64,000 nt of DNA from Streptomyces sp. PH10-H1. GTDB taxonomy: Bacteria > Actinomycetota > Actinomycetes > Streptomycetales > Streptomycetaceae. Shown here in pieces: positions 44,942-53,823 of this stretch (position 1 is its first letter; each line of letters begins with the position of its first letter). The notes beneath the pieces were generated by a model, which searched no databases, was not told where the DNA came from, and saw nothing but the letters and a program-made list of their open reading frames with translations. Both the position numbers and the translations under genes were made by a program. The stretch lies in the NCBI RefSeq assembly GCF_030063355.1, contig NZ_JASISZ010000031.1, positions 19,303 through 83,302 of the forward strand. Reading direction: 5' to 3'.

Positions 44942-45832
44942 ATGCGACAGTTTCTGCGAGGCTGCCTGGCCGCTGCCGCCGCCTCGCTGTTGCTGGCCGG
45001 ATGCTCCGGCGGAGGGCCCGAACCGCACCGCGACGCCGCCGTCGCCGAAAGCCGGGCGCCTGCTCCCAAGCCCACCCCCAAGCCCACCCCCACGTGGGAC
45101 GCCCGCCCCGCGTCGATCGCCGCGCTCGGCGATTCCATCACCCGTGGCTTCGACGCCTGTTCCCTGCTCGCCGACTGCCCCGAGGTGTCCTGGGTCACCG
45201 GCAGCCGCACCCAAGTGGACAGCATCGCCGGGCGGGTGCTGGCCGGAGCGGCCGCCGCCAACAGCTGGAACCTCGCCAAGAGCGGGGCCCGGATGTCCGA
45301 TCTGCCGGACCAGGCGGAGACCGCCGCCGCCAAGAAGCCGTCGCTGGTGACCGTACTGATGGGCGCCAACGACGCCTGCCGCGAGTCGGCCGCCGACATG
45401 ACGCCGGTGGCCGGCTTCCGCACCGACTTCACCCGGGCGATGGCCGGCCTGCACAGCGCCCTGCCGAAGTCCCAGGTGTTCGTGGCGAGCATCCCCGACC
45501 TCAAGCGGCTGTGGGAGGTGGGCAAGGAGAACCCGCTCGGCAAGCAGATCTGGAAGCTCGGGGTCTGCCCCTCGATGCTGCGCGACGCCGACTCGGTGGC
45601 CGAGAGCGCGCAGACCCGGCGGGACGCGGTCCGGGCGCGGGTGGTGGCGTACAACCGCGTGCTCAAGGAGGTGTGCGGACAGTACGATCACTGCCGCTAC
45701 GACGGCGGCGCGGTCTTCGACTACCGCTTCACGCCGGACGAGTTGAGCAGCTGGGACTGGTTCCACCCCAACGCCCGGGGGCAGGCGCAGCTCGCCCGGA
45801 TCCTCTTCACCGCGGCCTTCGCCAAGCCGTAG
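44942..45832 (+). CDS. SGNH/GDSL-type hydrolase lipoprotein
   Basis: The 296-residue protein has a lipoprotein signal with lipobox LAGC (Cys at about 21), a Pro-Lys-Thr linker (about 40-50) and an SGNH domain: block I GDSITRGFD (about 61-69), the Gly-Ala-Asn-Asp of block III GAND (about 141-144), and block V DWFHPN (catalytic Asp and His, about 274-279). It is a cell-surface esterase. Paired cysteines in the domain (about 72, 77, 146, 205 and others) may form disulfides. GGAGGGG lies 9-10 nt before the ATG. Confidence 0.85.
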   Translation: MRQFLRGCLAAAAASLLLAGCSGGGPEPHRDAAVAESRAPAPKPTPKPTPTWDARPASIAALGDSITRGFDACSLLADCPEVSWVTGSRTQVDSIAGRVLAGAAAANSWNLAKSGARMSDLPDQAETAAAKKPSLVTVLMGANDACRESAADMTPVAGFRTDFTRAMAGLHSALPKSQVFVASIPDLKRLWEVGKENPLGKQIWKLGVCPSMLRDADSVAESAQTRRDAVRARVVAYNRVLKEVCGQYDHCRYDGGAVFDYRFTPDELSSWDWFHPNARGQAQLARILFTAAFAKP

Positions 45833-45900
45833 CGAACCCCGCCAACTCCCCTGATTCATGCGGACAGAAGCTGACCGCATAGGTCCGTAACGTACTGCCC

Positions 45901-47388
45901 ATGGACACGAAGAACGCACTCCACCGGTACCGCTGGCTCGGGTACACCGCCGTCATCGCAGCGAGCGTCATGGATCTCCTGGACTCCACCGTCGCCAATG
46001 TGGCGGCGCCCGCGATCCGCGCCGGACTTGGCGGTTCCTACGCCGACCTCCAGTGGATCGCGGCGGGATACACCCTCGCCATGGCGGTCGCGCTGCTCAC
46101 CGGCGGACGGCTCGGCGACATGTACGGGCGCAAGCGGATCCTGCTGGCCGGGATCGCCGGCTTCACCCTCACCTCGATGGTGTGCGCGACGGCCCAGTCG
46201 CCGGAGATGCTGATCCTGGCACGGATCGCGCAAGGCGTGTGCGGCGCGGTGATGCTGCCGCAGGGCTTCGGACTGACCCGGGACCTGTTCCCCGCCGCCG
46301 AGATGAAGAAGGCGTGGGGGATCTTCGGACCGCTGATGGGGCTGTCCGCGGTGATGGGCCCGATCATCGCCGGCGTGCTGATCCACGCGGATCTGTTCGG
46401 CACCGGCTGGCGCATGATCTTCGGGATCAACCTGCCGATCGGCGCGTTCGCCTTCGTGATGGGATGGAAGTACCTGCCGGACGTGGCCCCCACCGCCCGT
46501 GGCGCGCGGCTGGACGTCCCCGGTGTGCTGCTCGCCGGAACCGGCGCCTTCCTGCTGGTCTTTCCCCTGGTGCAGGGCCGTGAACTGGGCTGGCCCACCT
46601 GGGTGCGGGTCATGCTCGTCGCCTCGCTGCCGGTCCTGGCGGTCTTCGCCCGCTACCAGGTGCTGCGCAAGCGCTCGGGCCGCACCCCGCTGGTGGAGCC
46701 GAGCGTGTTCACCAAGCGCGCCTATGTCTCCGGCGTCGCGTTCGCCATCGCCTTCACCGCGTCCATGGGCGGCATGATCCTGACGCTGGGCATCTTCCTG
46801 CAGCTCGGCCTCGGCTACACCGCGCTGCACTCCAGCCTCACCACCGCGCCCTGGGCGCTGGGCGCCCTCTTCGGCTCCGCCTTCGGCGGCATCATGATGA
46901 CCCGCCTCGGCCGCCGTATCCTGCACCTCGGTCTGATCCTGATGGGCGGCGGACTGCTCGCCCTCTACGGCGTCTTCCAGTGGGCCGGAGCGGACATCAC
47001 GGACTGGGAGTTCGCCGCCCCGCTGCTGGTCGGCGGCGCCGGGATGGGCATGATCTTCGTACCGCTCTTCGACATCATCCTGAACGGCGTCGACGGCCAC
47101 GAGATCGGCTCCGCCTCGGGCACCCTGCAGGCCCTTCAGCAACTCGGGATGACGCTCGGCTTCGCCGTCCTCGGCACCGTCTTCTTCAACATCCTCGGCG
47201 GCGCGAAGCCGGGTCCGGCCGGCCACATCGACGCCGCGCTGCACGCCGCCGGGACGACGGCGCTCTGCACAGTGGGGCTGATCGCGCTGGCCTTCGTACT
47301 CGGCTTCTTCCTTCCGAAGACGGTCCGCTCCGCGGAGGAGGAGCCGGTGCCGGTGGCGGAACCGGCCCGGGAGCCGGCGCTGGTCTGA
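45901..47388 (+). CDS. MFS drug-efflux protein (DHA2, 14-helix)
   Basis: The 495-residue protein has about 14 helices and the motif A-like GGRLGDMYGRKRIL (about 67-80), with the motif C region GPLMGLSAVMGPIIAGVL (about 143-160). The first helix has MDLLDSTVANVAAPAI, where the Asp is conserved in DHA2 exporters. It likely exports drugs or lipophilic compounds using protons. No regulator is adjacent. It starts 68 bp after the SGNH gene. Confidence 0.88.
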   Translation: MDTKNALHRYRWLGYTAVIAASVMDLLDSTVANVAAPAIRAGLGGSYADLQWIAAGYTLAMAVALLTGGRLGDMYGRKRILLAGIAGFTLTSMVCATAQSPEMLILARIAQGVCGAVMLPQGFGLTRDLFPAAEMKKAWGIFGPLMGLSAVMGPIIAGVLIHADLFGTGWRMIFGINLPIGAFAFVMGWKYLPDVAPTARGARLDVPGVLLAGTGAFLLVFPLVQGRELGWPTWVRVMLVASLPVLAVFARYQVLRKRSGRTPLVEPSVFTKRAYVSGVAFAIAFTASMGGMILTLGIFLQLGLGYTALHSSLTTAPWALGALFGSAFGGIMMTRLGRRILHLGLILMGGGLLALYGVFQWAGADITDWEFAAPLLVGGAGMGMIFVPLFDIILNGVDGHEIGSASGTLQALQQLGMTLGFAVLGTVFFNILGGAKPGPAGHIDAALHAAGTTALCTVGLIALAFVLGFFLPKTVRSAEEEPVPVAEPAREPALV

Positions 47389-47418
47389 GGTACTCCCTCA
47401 ATCGCCGGACGGGCTATG

Positions 47419-47469
47419 TCCTCAATCGCCGGACGGGCTGGAAGAACCAGCCCGTCCGGCGCTTGAGGA
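47419..47469. terminator. 23-bp hairpin after the MFS gene
   Basis: The arm beginning TCCTCAATCGCCGGACGGGC (47419-47441) pairs with 47447-47469 with one mismatch and a 5-nt loop. A further direct copy, CTCAATCGCCGGACGGGCT, precedes it at about 47397-47415. This repeat type is common between Streptomyces genes. Confidence 0.85.
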
Positions 47470-47475
47470 CGTTCT

Positions 47476-48234
47476 TCATTCATCGATGTCTTCGACGGAC
47501 GCGGGTACGAGTTCGCGCACCAGCAGCGCGGCGCCCGCGACGGCGCCCGGCATCGCGAAGACGGCGATCACCGGCACCAGGAACAACAGCACCAGCGGCA
47601 CGCCGAATCCGAGCGCCAGCGGGAGCCGGCCGCGCAGCAGCCGCAGCCGCGTCCGCAGCGGAACGGAGCGGCGCTGCATGGCCACCCCGGTCAGCTCCGT
47701 GGTCAGAAATAAGCCGGAGACGCAGAAACCCACGACCGGTACGACGGTCTGGCCCACCACCGGGATGAAACCGCAGGCGAAGAGCACCACGCCGAAGGCG
47801 ACGACGTGCGCCAGCACGGACAGGCTGTCCCGCGCCGAGGTCAGGATCTCGCGCCAGAGCGGGATACCGGGCTTGGACGGGGCCCCGCCCTGTATCTCCT
47901 CGACGTGTTCCGAGAGCGCCTCATAGAACGGTTCACCGATCAGCAGGGTCACGGCGGTGAAGGTCACCATCGCCAGCAGCAGTCCGCCGCCGAAGACGAT
48001 GACGGTCAGCGTCCAGCGCAGCAGCGACCGCCACGGTGTGTCCCAGCCGTCCGCGAAGGGCGTCGCCCAGGCCGACAGATCGTCCGACCAGATGCCGAGG
48101 GCGACGAGCGCGGCGATGTAGAGGACCAGGGCGATCAGGCCGGGCAGCAGCCCGAATCCCCACCAGCGCCGGTGCCGGGCCACCCAGCGCTGGCCTTCCA
48201 GGAAGTACTTGACGCCGGTCGCGAGATCACGCAT
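47476..48234 (-). CDS. EI24-domain membrane protein
   Basis: The 252-residue protein has about four to five helices and an EI24/CysZ-type layout: helix about 28-50, helix about 75-100, two helices about 140-180, and helix about 210-235. Conserved GEPFYEALSEHVEE occurs at about 102-115. The family includes sulfate and small-molecule permeases, and the role here is unknown. ATG 48234 is used because an upstream GTG has no ribosome site. Confidence 0.75.
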   Translation of the reverse strand: MRDLATGVKYFLEGQRWVARHRRWWGFGLLPGLIALVLYIAALVALGIWSDDLSAWATPFADGWDTPWRSLLRWTLTVIVFGGGLLLAMVTFTAVTLLIGEPFYEALSEHVEEIQGGAPSKPGIPLWREILTSARDSLSVLAHVVAFGVVLFACGFIPVVGQTVVPVVGFCVSGLFLTTELTGVAMQRRSVPLRTRLRLLRGRLPLALGFGVPLVLLFLVPVIAVFAMPGAVAGAALLVRELVPASVEDIDE

Positions 48235-48379
48235 GGGCGTCACCCTAACGACTCGGCCGGGGAGCGACCGAAGGGGCGTTGCGGATGGGGACCCGGCGGA
48301 GAAAGGGGCGGGGCGTGTCAGGACGCCCCGCCCCTCGTTGTGGGTCCCCCGGCCGGTACCGCGCGGGTGTTGGCGGGTT

Positions 48380-50905
48380 TTACGGGAGGTCGAGCGGCGC
48401 GCTCACCCTGCGGTCGGCGACCGAGCGGCCGGCCTGGACCTCGTAACGGCCCGGGACGAGCAGCCAGTCACCGGCCGCCTCGTCCCACACCTCGGCGGCT
48501 CGGCGCGGGAGTTCGATGACGGCCTCGGCGCTCTCGCCGGGTCCGGCCTGTACGGAGGCGAAGCCGGCCAGCCAGCGGGCCGGGCGCTCGACCGCGTCGT
48601 CAGCGGGGGCCAGATAGACCTGGACGACCTCGCGACCGGGGCGCGAACCGGTGTTGCGGACCCGGACGGTGAGAGTGCCGAGCGCCCCGCCCTCACCGTC
48701 ACCGTCACCAGATCCGGCGCCGCGCTCGAACTCCGCCGACTCGTAGGCCCAGTCGGTGTACCCGAGGCCGTGCCCGAAGGGGTAGGCGGGTGTGGCGCCG
48801 GCCTTCTCCCAGGCGCGGTAGCCGATGAAGACGCCCTCGTCGTAGGAGAGCGTGCCGTCGTCCGGGGTGACCTGACTGACGGGCACGTCCGCCAGGTTCA
48901 CCGGCCAGGTGGTGGGCAGCCGGCCGCCCGGCTCCTCGTCGCCGAGCAGCACGTCGGCGAGCGCGGCGCCGGCCTCCTGGCCGGGGAACCAGCCGAGCAG
49001 CACCGCGGCGACATCCTCACGCCACGGCATCTCCACCGGGGAGCCGGAGTTGACGATGACGACGGTGCGCGGGTTCGCGGCGGCGACCCGGGCGACCAGT
49101 TCGTCCTGGCGGCCGGGCAGCCGCAGGTCGGTGCGGTCGAAGCCCTCGCTCTCGACGCGCTCGGTGGTCGCGACGACCACGATCGCCGTGTCGGCCGCCG
49201 CGGCGGCCGTGACGGCCTCCTCGATCAGCTGGTCGGGGTCGCGCTCCGGCTCGCCGTGCACGAAGGAGAAGCAGATGGCCTGGATCGGGGCGTCGGCGAA
49301 CTTCGCGACGGTGTAGGTGAGGCTGACCTCGACGGTCTCGCCCTCGGCCAGTTCCACCGTGCCGCGCGGCACCGGGGAGCCGAAGAACGCCTCGAACGGG
49401 TCGGCGTGGTCGGCGTGGTCGGAGGACTGCACGCCGTCGAAGAGCACGGTGCCGGCGACGACGAGCCGGAAACCGCCGAGGCCGCGGGTGCCGAACGCGT
49501 GCGCACCGCTCTCCCGGGGGGTGAAGGTACCAGTGGCCTCGACGGTGGTCACCGCTTCGTAGCTGACGCCTTCCGGCATGTCGCCGAGCCACTGCACCAT
49601 GCCGTTGGGCATCCGCTCGGAGCCCAGCTCCCGGCCGTCGGTGTCGCGGGCGACGGCGCGCAGCGTGAAGCCCTTGTCGGCGACGGAGAGTTCATCGCTG
49701 GGATCGGCGCCGACGGCGTAGCTGAGCTCGACGCCCTCGGGCAGCGCGCTGCGCAGGCCGTCGAGCGGCGAGACGATGTGGTCGGGGAAGACCTGCGCCG
49801 AACCGCCGCCGAGTACCCGGGCGTCACGGGCCGCGGCGCCGATCAGGGCGATACCGCGGACGGCCGAGGCGTCGACGGGCAGCGCGCGGCCGCCGCCGGG
49901 CACGGTCTCGTTGCGGACGAGCACGAAGGCCCGGCGGGCGATCTCGCGGGCCAGCGCCTCGCCGTCGATCCCGGCCGGGCGGTCCCCTGCGGCGACGGCG
50001 GCCGGGGCGCCGTCCAGGATGCCGACACGGGCGGCGAGCCGCAGTACGTTGCGGACGGCCTCGTCGACCACCGGTTCCTCGACGCGCCCGTCCCGGACGG
50101 CGACGGCCAGTGCCTCGCCGTAGACGGTCCGCGGACCGGGCATCGCCACGTCCAGGCCGCCGGTGATGGTGCCGACGGTGTCGCGGGCGGCCATCCAGTC
50201 GGAGACGATGTAGCCGTCGAAGCCCCATTCGCCGCGCAGCACCACGTTCTGCAGGTAGTGGTGCTCGCTCATCGTGGTGCCGTTGACGCCGTTGTAGGCG
50301 CACATGATGCCCCACGGGTGGGCGTTCTTGACGATGGCCTCGAACGGCGCGAGATACAGCTCGCGCAGCGCGCGGGCGCCGACGACGTTGTCGACGGTGA
50401 AGCGCTCGGTCTCGGCGTCATTCGCCACGAAGTGCTTGACGGTGGTGCCGACGCCGCCCGCCTGGACGCCCGCCACATAACCGGTGCCGATCGCGCCCGT
50501 GAGATACGGGTCCTCGGAGTACGCCTCGAAGTGCCGTCCGCCGAGCGGGGAGCGGTGCAGGTTGACCGTCGGCGCGAGGAGTACGTGTACCCCCTTGCGG
50601 CGGGCCTCCTGCGCGAGCAGGTTGCCGGCCCTGCGGGCCAGCTCCGGGTCCCAGGTCGCGGCGAGCGCGGTCGGGCTGGGCAGCGCGATCGACGGGTCGT
50701 CCGCGGTCCAGCGCACCCCGCGCACCCCGATCGGGCCGTCGGACATCACCAGCGAGCCGAGCCCGATCTCGGGCAGCGCGGGCAGCGTCCACATGTCCTG
50801 GCCGGACAGCAGCCGCGCCTTGGCGCCCAGGTCGAGCTTGCCCAGCGCGGCCTCCACCGCATCCTCGATGGTCGCGCGCCCGAGATCCGTCCCGAGATCC
50901 GTCAT
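48380..50905 (-). CDS. GH3 beta-glucosidase with PA14-type insert
   Basis: The 841-residue glycoside hydrolase family 3 protein has the N-terminal barrel with the VSDWMA motif holding the nucleophile Asp (about 235), the KHFVAND and GRHFEAYSEDPYLTG motifs, a PA14-like insert (about 400-555) with YEAVTTVEATGTFTPRESGAH, the second GH3 domain with FDRTDLRLPGRQDEL, and a C-terminal fibronectin-III-like domain (about 740-835). It has no signal peptide, so it acts inside the cell on imported beta-glucosides. It is divergent from a TetR regulator. Confidence 0.92.
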   Translation of the reverse strand: MTDLGTDLGRATIEDAVEAALGKLDLGAKARLLSGQDMWTLPALPEIGLGSLVMSDGPIGVRGVRWTADDPSIALPSPTALAATWDPELARRAGNLLAQEARRKGVHVLLAPTVNLHRSPLGGRHFEAYSEDPYLTGAIGTGYVAGVQAGGVGTTVKHFVANDAETERFTVDNVVGARALRELYLAPFEAIVKNAHPWGIMCAYNGVNGTTMSEHHYLQNVVLRGEWGFDGYIVSDWMAARDTVGTITGGLDVAMPGPRTVYGEALAVAVRDGRVEEPVVDEAVRNVLRLAARVGILDGAPAAVAAGDRPAGIDGEALAREIARRAFVLVRNETVPGGGRALPVDASAVRGIALIGAAARDARVLGGGSAQVFPDHIVSPLDGLRSALPEGVELSYAVGADPSDELSVADKGFTLRAVARDTDGRELGSERMPNGMVQWLGDMPEGVSYEAVTTVEATGTFTPRESGAHAFGTRGLGGFRLVVAGTVLFDGVQSSDHADHADPFEAFFGSPVPRGTVELAEGETVEVSLTYTVAKFADAPIQAICFSFVHGEPERDPDQLIEEAVTAAAAADTAIVVVATTERVESEGFDRTDLRLPGRQDELVARVAAANPRTVVIVNSGSPVEMPWREDVAAVLLGWFPGQEAGAALADVLLGDEEPGGRLPTTWPVNLADVPVSQVTPDDGTLSYDEGVFIGYRAWEKAGATPAYPFGHGLGYTDWAYESAEFERGAGSGDGDGEGGALGTLTVRVRNTGSRPGREVVQVYLAPADDAVERPARWLAGFASVQAGPGESAEAVIELPRRAAEVWDEAAGDWLLVPGRYEVQAGRSVADRRVSAPLDLP

Positions 50906-50956
50906 CTTCTGCTCCCTGTGTCCCTTGGTGTCGTCCCGGCTCCCATCCTCACCCCA

Positions 50957-50982
50957 CCTACCTGTAGATCGGTAGGGTAAGT
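50957..50982. promoter_or_regulatory. Inverted repeats between GH3 and tetR
   Basis: CCTACC and GGTAGG flank 8 bp (50957-50976), a typical TetR-family operator form. A second weaker repeat, TAAGT at 50978-50982 and ACTTA at 50995-50999, follows. Both lie in the 153-bp divergent region and could control both genes. Confidence 0.6.
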
Positions 50983-51020
50983 TATGAATACGTTACTTAA
51001 ATCTCACATCGATTAGGATC

Positions 51021-51048
51021 ACGGCCGAACAGAGACGGCCGAACAGAG
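51021..51048. repeat. 14-bp tandem duplication in the tetR leader
   Basis: ACGGCCGAACAGAG occurs twice in immediate tandem, ending 10 bp before the tetR GTG and partly supplying its purine-rich ribosome site. Confidence 0.75.
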
Positions 51049-51058
51049 GGGGCGTGGA

Positions 51059-51625
51059 GTGTCCAGGACGACCGGCGACCGGCGGACGGAAATCGTCCAG
51101 GCGGCCGTGGAAGTGATCGCCGAACGCGGCTACCGGGGGGCGTCCCTCGGTGCGGTGGCCGAGCGGGTGGGACTGACCCAGCAGGGGCTGCTGCACTACT
51201 TCCCGACGAAGGAGGCGCTGCTGGTCGCGGTGCTGGCCGCACGGGACCAATGGGACATGGCCTCCACGGCGCTGCACGGCACGACCTGGCCGCTGGAGAT
51301 GCTGACCTCCCTGGTCGAGTACAACGCGACCCGGCCGGGCATCGTGCAGACCTTCACGGTCCTCGCGGGCGACAGCGTCACCGAGGACCATCCGGCCCGC
51401 CCCTACTTCGAGGAGCGCTACCGGTGGGTGCGGGAGGGCGCGGCCGAGATGCTGCGCGCGGAGTTCGGCGAGCTGCTGCCCGGCGGCCTCACCCCGGAGC
51501 GGGCCGGGCCGCTGCTCATCGCCGTGATGGACGGCCTGCAGGTGCAATGGCTGCTGGATCCCGAGTCGGTGGACATGGCGGCGGCGTTCCGGGACTTCGT
51601 CGCGCTGCTGAGCGGAAACACGTAA
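51059..51625 (+). CDS. TetR-family regulator
   Basis: The 188-residue protein has an HTH at about 10-55 (IVQAAVEVIAERGYRGASLGAVAERVGLTQQGLLHYFPTK) and a C-terminal ligand domain (about 60-185). It is divergent from the GH3 gene, which it probably represses through the palindrome at 50957, perhaps with a sugar or aglycone as inducer. The GTG start and ribosome site GGGGGCGTGGAG support the N-terminus. Confidence 0.88.
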   Translation: MSRTTGDRRTEIVQAAVEVIAERGYRGASLGAVAERVGLTQQGLLHYFPTKEALLVAVLAARDQWDMASTALHGTTWPLEMLTSLVEYNATRPGIVQTFTVLAGDSVTEDHPARPYFEERYRWVREGAAEMLRAEFGELLPGGLTPERAGPLLIAVMDGLQVQWLLDPESVDMAAAFRDFVALLSGNT

Positions 51626-51660
51626 GGACCGCACCCCGAGGAGTGCGGTCCTTACGTGTT
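51617..51660. terminator. 18-bp hairpin after tetR
   Basis: AACACGTAAGGACCGCAC and its complement pair perfectly with an 8-nt loop. The TAA stop of tetR lies in the left arm. The opposing ohr gene ends 25 bp beyond. Confidence 0.85.
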
Positions 51661-51684
51661 CGCTTCTGCCGTCGGACGACGGAC

Positions 51685-52113
51685 TCAGACGACGGAGAGC
51701 GCCACGTCGATGTTGCCGCGCGTCGCGCTGGAGTACGGGCACACCTGGTGCGCCTTCTCCACGAGGTCCTTGGCGGTGGCCGCGTCCACGTTCGGGATCG
51801 AGACCGCTATCTCGACCTTGAGACCGAAGCCGCCGGCCGGGGTCTTGCCGAGGCCGACCTTGGCGGTCACCAGCGAGCCGGATATGTCCGCCTTCTCCTG
51901 GCGGGCCACCACACCGAGGGCGCCCTGGAAGCAGGCGCTGTAGCCGGCGGCGAAGAGCTGCTCCGGGTTGGTGCCGGCGCCGTTGCCACCCAGCTCCTTG
52001 GGCGGGTTGACGATCACGTCGAGCTTGCCGTCGTCGGTGGCGACCCGGCCGTCACGGCCGTTCTCGGCAGTGGCGACCGCGGTGTACAGGACGTCTACGG
52101 ACTGGATGGTCAT
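51685..52113 (-). CDS. ohr: Organic hydroperoxide resistance protein
   Basis: The 142-residue Ohr/OsmC protein has the catalytic cysteines in AAGYSACFQGALG (about 61) and HQVCPYSSATRGN (about 125), and the N-terminal VDVLYTAVATAENGRDGR. It reduces organic hydroperoxides with lipoyl or thiol donors. ATG 52113 follows AGGAGGGG. No ohrR gene is adjacent. Confidence 0.94.
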   Translation of the reverse strand: MTIQSVDVLYTAVATAENGRDGRVATDDGKLDVIVNPPKELGGNGAGTNPEQLFAAGYSACFQGALGVVARQEKADISGSLVTAKVGLGKTPAGGFGLKVEIAVSIPNVDAATAKDLVEKAHQVCPYSSATRGNIDVALSVV

Positions 52114-52174
52114 GAATAGAACCCCTCCTGGTATGTGCACTCACGTGCATCGCCGCGACTCGCGCCCACGATCG

Positions 52175-52187
52175 CAACAATTTGTTG
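52175..52187. promoter_or_regulatory. OhrR-type inverted repeat upstream of ohr
   Basis: CAACAA and TTGTTG form a perfect inverted repeat around a single T, 62 bp before the ohr start. AT-rich short palindromes of this size are bound by OhrR/MarR-type peroxide sensors. The regulator itself is not in the window. Confidence 0.45.
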
Positions 52188-52225
52188 AAGAGCTTAGCCG
52201 GTCACTTCGCGCGGGCTCCAGCGGT

Positions 52226-53233
52226 TCACTCGGGAAGGCTGACGATCATCTTTCCGGTGTTGTCGCCGCGCAGGACCCCGAGGAATGCCTCGAAGTTCTG
52301 CTCGATGCCCTCGACGAACGTCTCGCGGTAGCGCAGCTTGCCGTCCCGGATCCAGCCGCCGACCTCCTGCACGAACTGCGGCTGGAGCGCGGCGTGATCG
52401 CCGACCAGCATGCCCTGCAGCCGCAGCCGCTTGCCGATGACCTGGGCGAGGTTGCGCGGCCCGGTCGGCGCCTCGGTGTCGTTGTACTGGGCGATGGCGC
52501 CGCAGAGCACGGCGCGCCCGAAGAGCTTGAAGGAGCTGATCGCGGCTTCCAGGTGCTCGCCGCCGACGTTGTCGAAGTAGACGTCGATACCGTCGGGCGC
52601 GGCCTGCTTGAGCTGCTCCGCGACGGGGCCGTTCTTGTAGTTGAACGCGGCGTCGAAGCCGTACTCCTCGACGAGGAGCTTGACCTTCTCGTCCGAGCCG
52701 GCGCTGCCGATCACCCGGGAGGCGCCCTTGAGCTTCGCGATCTGGCCGACCTGACTGCCGACCGCACCGGCCGCACCCGAGACGAAGACCGCGTCGCCCT
52801 CCTTGAAGGAGGCGGTCTCCAGCAGTCCGGCGTACGCGGTCAGACCGGTCATGCCGAGCGCGCCCAGGTAGGTGCTGAGCGGCGCGGCCTGCGGGTCCAC
52901 CTTGACGGCGTGCGCGGCGTCGAGGACGGCGTACTCGCGCCAGCCGAGCCAGTGGAGGACGTGGTCGCCGACCGCGAATCCCTCGGTGTTGGAGGCGGTG
53001 ACACGGCCGACCGCGCCGCCCGCCATCGGCTCGTTGAGGGCGAACGGCGGCGAGTACGACTTCACGTCGTTCATCCGGCCGCGCATGTACGGGTCGACCG
53101 AGAGGTACAGGTTGCGGACGAGGATCTGGCCGGGAGCCGGCTCGGCCGTCTCGACCTCACGCAGGGCGACGTCATCGGACGTGGGCCACCCGTGGGGGCG
53201 GGCGACCAGGTGCCATTCACGGCTCTTCGGCAT
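52226..53233 (-). CDS. NADP-dependent oxidoreductase, zinc-independent MDR family
   Basis: The 335-residue medium-chain reductase lacks zinc ligands and has the Rossmann motif VSGAAGAVGSQVGQIAKLKGA (with AAGAVG at about 153-158) and the YFDNVGGEHLEAAI segment. It resembles leukotriene B4/prostaglandin reductases that reduce enones. It starts MPKSREWHLVARPHG. It is divergent from marR, whose product may regulate it. Confidence 0.9.
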   Translation of the reverse strand: MPKSREWHLVARPHGWPTSDDVALREVETAEPAPGQILVRNLYLSVDPYMRGRMNDVKSYSPPFALNEPMAGGAVGRVTASNTEGFAVGDHVLHWLGWREYAVLDAAHAVKVDPQAAPLSTYLGALGMTGLTAYAGLLETASFKEGDAVFVSGAAGAVGSQVGQIAKLKGASRVIGSAGSDEKVKLLVEEYGFDAAFNYKNGPVAEQLKQAAPDGIDVYFDNVGGEHLEAAISSFKLFGRAVLCGAIAQYNDTEAPTGPRNLAQVIGKRLRLQGMLVGDHAALQPQFVQEVGGWIRDGKLRYRETFVEGIEQNFEAFLGVLRGDNTGKMIVSLPE

Positions 53234-53251
53234 GAGAGGGTGCCTCCGTCC

Positions 53252-53270
53252 GCCATAGCTTGACTATGGC
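53252..53270. promoter_or_regulatory. Inverted repeat between the oxidoreductase and marR
   Basis: GCCATAG and CTATGGC form a perfect 7-bp inverted repeat with a 5-bp centre, 19 bp before the oxidoreductase start. A second weaker repeat (CTTGA at 53301 and TCAAG at 53318) lies closer to marR. Both fit MarR operators. Confidence 0.5.
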
Positions 53271-53345
53271 AAAGATTGATTTCCTCAAATAACGATGGAC
53301 CTTGATGGTTGAGGTTGTCAAGTAACCGGAGGTACGCTGTGGCCC

Positions 53346-53774
53346 ATGTCCTCCACGCCTCAACGTACCGACCCCCTGACCCTCGAAGTGGTTGATCTGA
53401 TCGCCACGGTCGTGGCGCGCTACCACGAGGAGTACGAGGAGGCCGCTGCCCGCCATCAGCTCACCGGCGCGCAGGCGCGCCTGCTGGCGCTCCTGTCCCG
53501 GGAGCCGCTGCCCATGCGGCAGATCGCCCAGCAGCTGAAGTGCGAGCCCTCCAACGTCACCGGGATCGTCGACCGGCTGGAGGCGCGCGGGCTCGCCGAA
53601 CGCCGGACCGACCCGTCCGACCGCCGTATCAAGCTGGCCGCCGCCACCGAGGAGGGGCGGGAGACGGCGGCCCGGCTGCGCGGCGCGCTCAGCTTCGCCC
53701 GCGCACCGCTCGCGGGTCTGTCCGAGGCCGAACGCACCTCACTGCGCGACCTGCTCAAGCGCATGCTGGCCTGA
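53346..53774 (+). CDS. MarR-family regulator
   Basis: The 142-residue protein has a winged helix at about 50-115 (MRQIAQQLKCEPSNVTGIVDRLEARGLAERR, then the wing DPSDRRIKLAAATEEG). The ATG follows a GGAGGTACGCTGTGGCCC leader with GGAGG. It is divergent from the reductase gene and likely represses it, with an enone or redox ligand. The single Cys (about 65) might be a redox switch. Confidence 0.88.
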   Translation: MSSTPQRTDPLTLEVVDLIATVVARYHEEYEEAAARHQLTGAQARLLALLSREPLPMRQIAQQLKCEPSNVTGIVDRLEARGLAERRTDPSDRRIKLAAATEEGRETAARLRGALSFARAPLAGLSEAERTSLRDLLKRMLA

Positions 53775-53823
53775 CGCCCGGCTGCCCGCGCCCGCCGTTC
53801 CAGCCCTCAATCGGCCTGTCGCC

